From: Chloroflexota bacterium
GTDB taxonomy: Bacteria; Chloroflexota; Anaerolineae; B4-G1; SLSP01
Length of the DNA stretch: 10,212 nucleotides
Reading direction: 5' to 3'
Assembly (NCBI GenBank): GCA_022707725.1
Contig: JAKJAB010000102.1
Location: 1 to 10,212, forward strand
The notes under the pieces are model-generated. The model searched no databases. It had not been told where the DNA came from and saw nothing but the letters and a program-made list of their open reading frames with translations. The translations under genes and the position numbers were made by a program. Positions within the stretch are counted from its first letter, which is position 1; every line of letters begins with the position of its first letter. Of the stretch, positions 5,971 through 10,212 are shown piece after piece.

Positions 5971-7319
5971 ATGTCGTTTTCCAAAAAGATGGGGTTCGTC
6001 ACAGCAAGCGCCACGCCGTCCTTGTCACGGATCTCTACCGTGACCCAGTTGGCTTGTTGGGGCGTCAGTTCCCACGTGTGCGCGCCTTCGATGCCGGTGG
6101 GCGTCGCGCACAGCAGTCGCCCGTTGACGATCACCCCCGCCGTCGCGTCGGGCGGGCAATCTCGCCAGTGCGCCTCGAAGCGGGCAGGCTGCGTGACCGT
6201 GTCGCCGATTGTCCACGCCGCGCCGTCGCCGCTCTGCGCCTGGAAGGTGAGCTGCGGGCCGGAACTCAGGTAAAGGCGACCGGTCAGCACGCCTTCGAGC
6301 AACGCCGCCTCGGAGAGCGCCTCGGCGTAGATAACGTTGAAGCCCGGCCCGGAGGCGTAGTCGCGTGGGCCGTGCGCGTCCGAGCCGGCGGTCGCCGCGA
6401 GGCGCAGGCCCTGGTTGAGCCAGTCGTACCACAGCGCCAGCGCCTTTTCGTTGTTGGAATCGCAGCCCCACGGCCCGTTCCAGACTTCGACGGCGCGCGC
6501 GTTGCCCGGCATCATCTCGCCGAAGCGCCAGGCGCAGCCCGTGCAACCGGGTTCGCCATCGGCCTGCGGGTGCGCGATGACGAAGACTTGCCCCCGCGCG
6601 TAAGCCGCCGCCGCGACGCGCGCCATATCGTCGTCGCCGGGACGGATTCGCCAATCCACCCATTCGCGCGCGCCCAGGCAGAGCGCGTGGCCGTAATAGG
6701 TCGTCAGTTCCATACCGCCCGCGCTCAACAACGTCTCACTGGCCGAGGCGTCCATTTCGGGCAAGCCGCTGACGGTGTTGTGGTCGGTGAGGAAGACGAA
6801 GTCCAGCCCGGCGTCGCGCGCCAACCGGAGCAGATCGGCGACGGGGAAGTCGTGCGCGTCCGAATGGTCGGAGTGGGTGTGCAGGTCGCCGCGATACCAG
6901 CCGGGCTGCGGGCGCGCTATCACAGGGGGACGGCGGCGCAGCGGGGCATCGGCACCCGTCGCGCCTGCGGCCAATGTCACATCCAGCGTGTAGCTGACAG
7001 TCTCGCCCGGCATGACCATGTGCGTATCGACCTCCACGGTCCACGTCCCGGCAGGCAACGGGCCGGGGAAGTAGCCAGGCGTGGCTTCCGTGGCGCTCAG
7101 CGTGACGTGATGCGTCGTTCCGCTGCGATGCCGCGCGCCTCGGAAGCCGTGCGGATCGAACACAGTTAACGTGAGCAAGTTCTTGATCCTCTGCACCCGC
7201 TGCGGCGCATAGTGAAAATCGATGTCGATGCGGCCACAGTTTGCCGGAACGACGAACTCGTGGGGAATGTAGCGTTTACAATCGCGCGCGGTGAGGTGAG
7301 CTTCGAAATGATAATCCAT
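5958..7319 (-). CDS. CehA/McbA-type PHP-domain metallohydrolase
   Basis: ATG with GAGGA (7324-7328) 4 bases upstream. Of 453 residues, about 1-120 form a beta-sandwich-like N-terminal domain. Residues 141-350 form the PHP metallohydrolase domain, and about 355-447 a C-terminal beta domain. Visible metal-binding positions are H147 and H149 (GDLHTHS), D179/H180 (LTDHN), E204, H211 (YYGHA), H250 (VIAHP), and D314/H316 (GSDAHG). The CehA/McbA subfamily name comes from carbaryl hydrolases. Most members have unknown phosphoester, amide or ester substrates, so the substrate cannot be stated. No signal peptide is seen. It is last in a run of minus-strand genes and convergent with the SIMPL gene, with 21 bases between stops. 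Confidence 0.9.
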   Translation of the reverse strand: MDYHFEAHLTARDCKRYIPHEFVVPANCGRIDIDFHYAPQRVQRIKNLLTLTVFDPHGFRGARHRSGTTHHVTLSATEATPGYFPGPLPAGTWTVEVDTHMVMPGETVSYTLDVTLAAGATGADAPLRRRPPVIARPQPGWYRGDLHTHSDHSDAHDFPVADLLRLARDAGLDFVFLTDHNTVSGLPEMDASASETLLSAGGMELTTYYGHALCLGAREWVDWRIRPGDDDMARVAAAAYARGQVFVIAHPQADGEPGCTGCAWRFGEMMPGNARAVEVWNGPWGCDSNNEKALALWYDWLNQGLRLAATAGSDAHGPRDYASGPGFNVIYAEALSEAALLEGVLTGRLYLSSGPQLTFQAQSGDGAAWTIGDTVTQPARFEAHWRDCPPDATAGVIVNGRLLCATPTGIEGAHTWELTPQQANWVTVEIRDKDGVALAVTNPIFLENDIGEA

Positions 7320-7335
7320 ACTGTCCTCAAAAACA

Positions 7336-7425
7336 TCAGGTAATCAGTTTCTTGAGCAACAACATCCTGAACGTTGATTCGAGTTCCAGGGTCTTTGCCA
7401 TCCTACGGGTGTCTTCCAATCCCAT
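7336..7425 (-). CDS. Possible 29-residue ORF, or remnant extension of the HD gene
   Basis: ATG at 7425 has GGAG 7 bases upstream and encodes a basic/hydrophobic peptide (MGLEDTRRMAKTLELESTFR and nine more residues, ending LKKLIT). It lies between the HD gene and the PHP gene on the same strand. It is in frame with the HD gene across its TAG stop, so it may be a former C-terminal extension. An open run of about 36 codons here is not unlikely by chance. Low confidence as a gene. Confidence 0.2.
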   Translation of the reverse strand: MGLEDTRRMAKTLELESTFRMLLLKKLIT

Positions 7426-7446
7426 ATACTCTCCGCCAACACTGTT

Positions 7447-8049
7447 CTATAGCTCTTCTTGTCGTAAATACCCACGCACGACGGCGTCGTTTATGATATT
7501 CTGGACATACTCCCATAATGCTGAGGAGCCTCGTTCGATGCGACGATTTCGGGCCAAGACCTGATCACGCGTCACGTGCAAGCGCTGCCATTGCAGTCCT
7601 TTTGTCCTGTAGTTGTGGAGGAGCGGCATAAAGCTGTCCAGCGCCTGGGCATACCGGGCTTCAGCAGTCACACCATCTTCATATTCAGTCCACAGCGCCA
7701 AAAACTCAGGCTCCTGATCCTCAGGAAGCATACTGCAAATCCGTTCGGCCGCCCAGCGTTCTTTCAAAGCTTTTTCAGTCCAATTGACGTTTCCATAGAC
7801 AAAGGTATCGCCCGCGTCGATTTCGACAATATCGTGCAACACGATCATCTTCAACACTTTCGCCATGTCCAGATCAGGCTCATCAGCGTATTCGGCAAGT
7901 ACCAGCGCCGCCACAGCCATGTGCCAGGAATGTTCGGCGTCATTCTCTTTCCGCGAGGTGTCCATGAGAATCGTATTGCGGAAAATCTGCTTCACCTTGT
8001 CCAGTTCCACGATAAATGCCAGTTGTCGTTCTAGCCGTTCAGTGTTCAT
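7447..8049 (-). CDS. HD-domain phosphohydrolase, YfbR-like 5'-nucleotidase candidate
   Basis: I prefer the ATG at 8049 (200 residues) over an ATG 19 codons earlier. AAAAGG lies about 7 bases upstream, and 200 residues matches the HD_3/YfbR family (E. coli YfbR has about 199). Metal and catalytic positions are H40 (DAEHSWH), H72/D73 (VLHDIVEI), E76, D81 and D138 (ALDSF). The family typically removes phosphate from deoxynucleoside 5'-monophosphates in the cytoplasm. Substrate preference here is inferred. Base composition is uneven and AT-richer at the 3' end. It follows the membrane-protein gene ending at 8116, with a 66-base gap, and precedes the PHP gene, so it may be part of the same transcript. 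Confidence 0.87.
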   Translation of the reverse strand: MNTERLERQLAFIVELDKVKQIFRNTILMDTSRKENDAEHSWHMAVAALVLAEYADEPDLDMAKVLKMIVLHDIVEIDAGDTFVYGNVNWTEKALKERWAAERICSMLPEDQEPEFLALWTEYEDGVTAEARYAQALDSFMPLLHNYRTKGLQWQRLHVTRDQVLARNRRIERGSSALWEYVQNIINDAVVRGYLRQEEL

Positions 8050-8115
8050 TCTGCTACCTTTTCGTATATGGTGATAGGAACCAAACGTTGAGTCGGTGTG
8101 ATTCAAGTATGAATA

Positions 8116-8745
8116 CTACCTCAAAAATTCTAACCAGTGGATTCGATGAGCCAAGATCTCCCAAATACTCGCCATTGGCTTCAACCGCAATCCCTGCAAA
8201 CTTACTAGCAGTCCGTCTAACGCTTCTTGATCTGCGGCATATACCCATATATGCACTTCTGTATAAAGAAAACCAGCTCCGTGATAGTATTCAAACTGTG
8301 TTTCGCGAAAGAAAGGATATCCTTGAATGTTAATCTCATCCTCGATTAGCCAGGTAATGCCACGGGATAAAAGCCTTCCTTTCTCCTGAGGTAAGTCATC
8401 AACAGAAATATCTTCACTCTCGTCGAAAAACAGGCTAGACATATTCCCCAAGTAAAGGCCCATACCTGCTGTCTCATCATCCGATTTTTCAGCGTAGTAG
8501 ACATCAAAATCAGGCCCCTCACGAAGCACCCAACTGTAACCATCTGGCAATTCGCCATAAGGAATGAACCGCACCAAAAACGGATTCTGCCGGATTGTTA
8601 AGAGTATTGCCCCTATCAAAACGGCAAATAGTAAACTGATCAAACCGAAGATCTTCATTGAGGCTTGTCCTAGACGTCGTCGACAAGCTGTGTCAGGCTG
8701 ATCCAGTCTATGATTTAGGGTAAATTTTGGCGTACTCTCAGTCAT
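8116..8745 (-). CDS. Membrane-anchored protein of unknown function, AT-rich
   Basis: The start is uncertain. The ATG at 8745 (209 residues) overlaps the end of the preceding gene by 8 bases, a common coupling arrangement. A later ATG at 8658 would begin just before the membrane helix but lacks a ribosome site. From 8745, residues 31-52 form one membrane helix after a basic RRRLGQ segment, so the rest (53-209) is probably extracytoplasmic. That part has aromatic motifs (YGELPDGYSWVLREGPDFDVYY, LYTEVHIWVYA) of a mixed alpha/beta domain. I do not recognise the family. Line 8221-8280 is about 43% G+C while line 6541-6600 in the PHP gene is about 72%, so its composition is unlike its neighbours and transfer is possible. 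Confidence 0.72.
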   Translation of the reverse strand: MTESTPKFTLNHRLDQPDTACRRRLGQASMKIFGLISLLFAVLIGAILLTIRQNPFLVRFIPYGELPDGYSWVLREGPDFDVYYAEKSDDETAGMGLYLGNMSSLFFDESEDISVDDLPQEKGRLLSRGITWLIEDEINIQGYPFFRETQFEYYHGAGFLYTEVHIWVYAADQEALDGLLVSLQGLRLKPMASIWEILAHRIHWLEFLR

Positions 8746-9061
8746 ACTCAGGGTTTCCCAAATCAAGCCGGAACCCCTTGCGCTTCCAATCCGGGCAGTC
8801 TGTACGGTCAAGCATCGGTTCGCCGCTTCCGCCCTGCGCGGCCCACCCGTCCTGCGTCAACCTCACCACCTCTTCGTCTGGATCGTAATATAGATGATGT
8901 TCAATGACCAACGTCTCCTCCGCGACCAGGCGGTGGGCCTTGTCACACTGCATCCAGTTCGCGCCGCGATCCAGATGCCCGGTCAGGAAGTGGTCGCAAT
9001 GATTACAATCGCGCTCCACAGCAGGCACTTGCTTTTTGTTAGCAGATCGGAAAAGTTTCAT
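8738..9061 (-). CDS. Small Cys/His-rich hypothetical protein
   Basis: ATG at 9061 has a strong AAGGGGG ribosome site (9066-9072). The 107-residue product has C19 and C22 (DCNHCDHF), C39 (MQCDKAH) and C89 (RTDCPDW), with H21, H24 and H43 nearby. This could form a zinc site, although the long gap before the last Cys is unlike a standard zinc ribbon. No membrane segment or signal peptide is seen. The stop overlaps the start of the next gene by 8 bases, so the two are probably coupled. No known family is recognised. Confidence 0.75.
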   Translation of the reverse strand: MKLFRSANKKQVPAVERDCNHCDHFLTGHLDRGANWMQCDKAHRLVAEETLVIEHHLYYDPDEEVVRLTQDGWAAQGGSGEPMLDRTDCPDWKRKGFRLDLGNPEYD

Positions 9062-9099
9062 GTCACCCCCTTCGAAAGTAGCCGTACTTCAACACTTAA

Positions 9100-9117
9100 G
9101 GCGGATCATAATCCGCC
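9100..9117. repeat. Perfect short hairpin GGCGGAT-CATA-ATCCGCC
   Basis: Seven-base arms (9100-9106 and 9111-9117) flank a 4-base loop. It lies 39 bases upstream of the Cys/His gene start, in the untranslated spacer. There is no T-run, so it is not a standard terminator. Confidence 0.6.
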
Positions 9118-9126
9118 GTCCCCGCA

Positions 9127-9148
9127 GCGCCGAATTGTGATCCGGCGC
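9127..9148. repeat. Hairpin GCGCCG-N10-CGGCGC
   Basis: Six-base G+C arms (9127-9132 and 9143-9148) flank 10 bases. The right arm is part of the first tandem-repeat unit, so CCGGCGC recurs at each unit and alternative pairings are possible. Confidence 0.5.
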
Positions 9149-9204
9149 AAGCATTTCTATGATCCGGCGCAAGCATTTCTATAATCCGGCGCAAGCATTT
9201 CCAT
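9139..9204. repeat. Three tandem 22-base units
   Basis: Units 9139-9160 and 9161-9182 are identical (beginning GATCCGGCGCAAGCATTT). Unit 9183-9204 differs at positions 1 (G to A) and 20 (T to C). The array is non-coding and sits between two minus-strand genes. It is an exact-period minisatellite or a dispersed repeat element. Confidence 0.9.
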
Positions 9205-9223
9205 TACCGGTTGAGAATTCAAA

Positions 9224-9250
9224 AATCCGTTGAAATCCGTTCAATCCGTT
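9224..9250. repeat. Three AATCCGTT words at 9-10 base spacing
   Basis: AATCCGTT occurs at 9224-9231, 9234-9241 and 9243-9250, close to one helical turn apart. It lies just downstream of the stop of the glycosidase gene on the minus strand. It may be a dispersed repeat or a protein-binding array. Confidence 0.7.
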
Positions 9251-9254
9251 GACA

Positions 9255-10212
9255 CTATGGCATCTGCCGCAAGCCTTCATAACGCACGGCCCAAGCGCCG
9301 TTGCCAGGGAAACCGGGCGCGGGACGGTCGGGCGCATCGTCCCACCCGGCGGCCATCATCGCCACCGCGGTGAGCAGGCCGCCGTTGCCAGGCAGGTAGA
9401 GCGGCAGCCGCGCAGACTGGTAGTTGTGGCCGTTCGCCAGGTAGCGGTTCTTGGGCGAGTCGAGGAACAGCGCATTCACCGCCTGCTCCGGACAACCAAG
9501 ACGCGCAGCCGTCATCGCCAGCACGGGATAGTCCCAGCCCCAGGTCGTCGGCCAGTCCCAGATGCGCAGCACCGCGTCGAACGTCCGCCGCATCACCGCC
9601 GGATCGATCAGCGGCGTCAGCGGCAGCACACCGAGCGCCGCGAGCATCGAAGGGTGATCCGTGGGGACGGTGTACGGCGGCGTTTCGATGGCCGTGTAGA
9701 CGCCGTCGCGCACAGTGGGCCGCGCCAGGCTGCGCAGCACGCGCTCCCACTGCGGATCGCGCCCTATGCCGAGCCGTTCGCGCCAGCGTTGCGCCGCGTC
9801 CAGCGCCCAATACCAGTACGCCAGCTCGAAGGTCGGGTTCAACGTGCGCACCCGGTCGGCGGCGTAGCTCTCCTGCGCGGGGATCAACGCCGGGCCGAGG
9901 ACGTACCGCTGCCCGTCCCACACTGGATACGACGCTATGAATTCGGCAGTCTCGAAAACAATCCGCCTGTACTGTTCCAACGTCTCCTGCTGCGGACGCG
10001 CGCGATAGCACAGTTCGGCAAGGTAGATGGGATGCGGCTGCTGCCAGATCAGGAAGACGCCGACCTCACTGGGGCTGTCCCGTCCGTCCGGGCCGACCAT
10101 TTTGGGCCAACGCGCGCCGCGATAGCCTTGCCGCGCGGCGGTTTCCTGCGCCAGGGGCAGGATACGATCGTACCACGGCAAGCTGCGTTCGAGCAAGGGC
10201 AGGCGATCCCAC
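9255..10212 (-). CDS. Six-hairpin glycosidase-like protein, N-terminal part outside the window
   Basis: The frame is open through the right edge (WDRLP before an internal TTG at 10196), so this is the C-terminal part of a longer enzyme. Counting from the TTG, 313 residues are visible. Helix-rich segments with conserved Trp, Asp and Gly include RWPKMVGPDGRDSPS (29-43), WQQPHPIYLAELCYR (51-65), WDWPTTWGWDYPVLAMTAARLG (middle) and NGHNYQSARLPLYLPGNGGL plus AGWD near the end. This pattern fits the (alpha/alpha)6 barrel found in GH65, GH95 and related families. The catalytic acid cannot be assigned, because the N-terminal half is missing. Substrate unknown; plant or host polysaccharide is inferred from the nearby lyase-like gene. 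Confidence 0.75.
   Translation of the reverse strand, partial: WDRLPLLERSLPWYDRILPLAQETAARQGYRGARWPKMVGPDGRDSPSEVGVFLIWQQPHPIYLAELCYRARPQQETLEQYRRIVFETAEFIASYPVWDGQRYVLGPALIPAQESYAADRVRTLNPTFELAYWYWALDAAQRWRERLGIGRDPQWERVLRSLARPTVRDGVYTAIETPPYTVPTDHPSMLAALGVLPLTPLIDPAVMRRTFDAVLRIWDWPTTWGWDYPVLAMTAARLGCPEQAVNALFLDSPKNRYLANGHNYQSARLPLYLPGNGGLLTAVAMMAAGWDDAPDRPAPGFPGNGAWAVRYEGLRQMP

Noticed and set aside
5159..6043. A long + strand frame overlapping the SIMPL gene
   Set aside because: Its translation is Arg- and Gly-rich low-complexity sequence typical of an out-of-frame reading of G+C-rich DNA. The overlapping SIMPL frame has a signal peptide, a ribosome site and a recognised domain.
6054..7169. 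Plus-strand frame of 371 codons opposite the PHP gene
   Set aside because: It is Arg/Ala/Gly-rich shadow sequence. The minus strand holds the full set of PHP metal-binding motifs.
9139..9204. The three 22-base units as a CRISPR array
   Set aside because: The units are directly adjacent without spacers, and no cas gene is present.

Overview
The window is an ordinary, gene-dense stretch of a high-G+C bacterial chromosome. I see no rRNA, tRNA, CRISPR array, integrase or transposase. The style suggests a member of the Chloroflexota (Anaerolineae-like). The hints are a SHOCT-plus-proline-rich membrane protein, membrane coiled-coil proteins with Pro/Thr tails, an abundance of carbohydrate-type enzymes, and short AT-richer repeats built on AATCCG or AATCTGCT words. 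This assignment is inference from style, not from a marker gene.

Left part (1-2863, + strand): the 3' part of a membrane-anchored coiled-coil protein is followed 9 bases later by a second protein with one membrane segment and a long coiled coil, so the two are probably co-transcribed. After a 77-base gap comes a stand-alone homoserine dehydrogenase whose sequence resembles the C-terminal half of ThrA-type bifunctional enzymes and yeast Hom6. It runs into the convergent gene, and the two stop codons overlap.

Middle part (2860-5936): two minus-strand genes, an oligogalacturonate-lyase-like beta-propeller protein and a SHOCT/proline-rich two-helix membrane protein, are separated by 227 bases holding two inverted repeats. 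One is a 113-base MITE-like palindrome that could also act as a terminator. The lyase-like gene is divergent from a secreted SIMPL (DUF541) protein. The shared 207-base promoter region carries two palindromes and two short direct repeats.

Right part (5937-10212, all minus strand): reading in the direction of transcription, there is a partial six-hairpin-type glycoside hydrolase, a repeat-rich spacer, a small Cys/His protein, an AT-richer membrane protein overlapping it by 8 bases, an HD-domain (YfbR-like) nucleotidase candidate, a possible tiny ORF, and a CehA/McbA-type PHP metallohydrolase.

The genes do not form one obvious pathway. The lyase-like and glycosidase genes point to use of plant or polysaccharide material. 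The items most worth a second look are the MITE-like element, the repeat cluster at 9100-9250, the paired coiled-coil proteins and the structured divergent promoter region. I found no convincing evidence of a new defence or mobile system.
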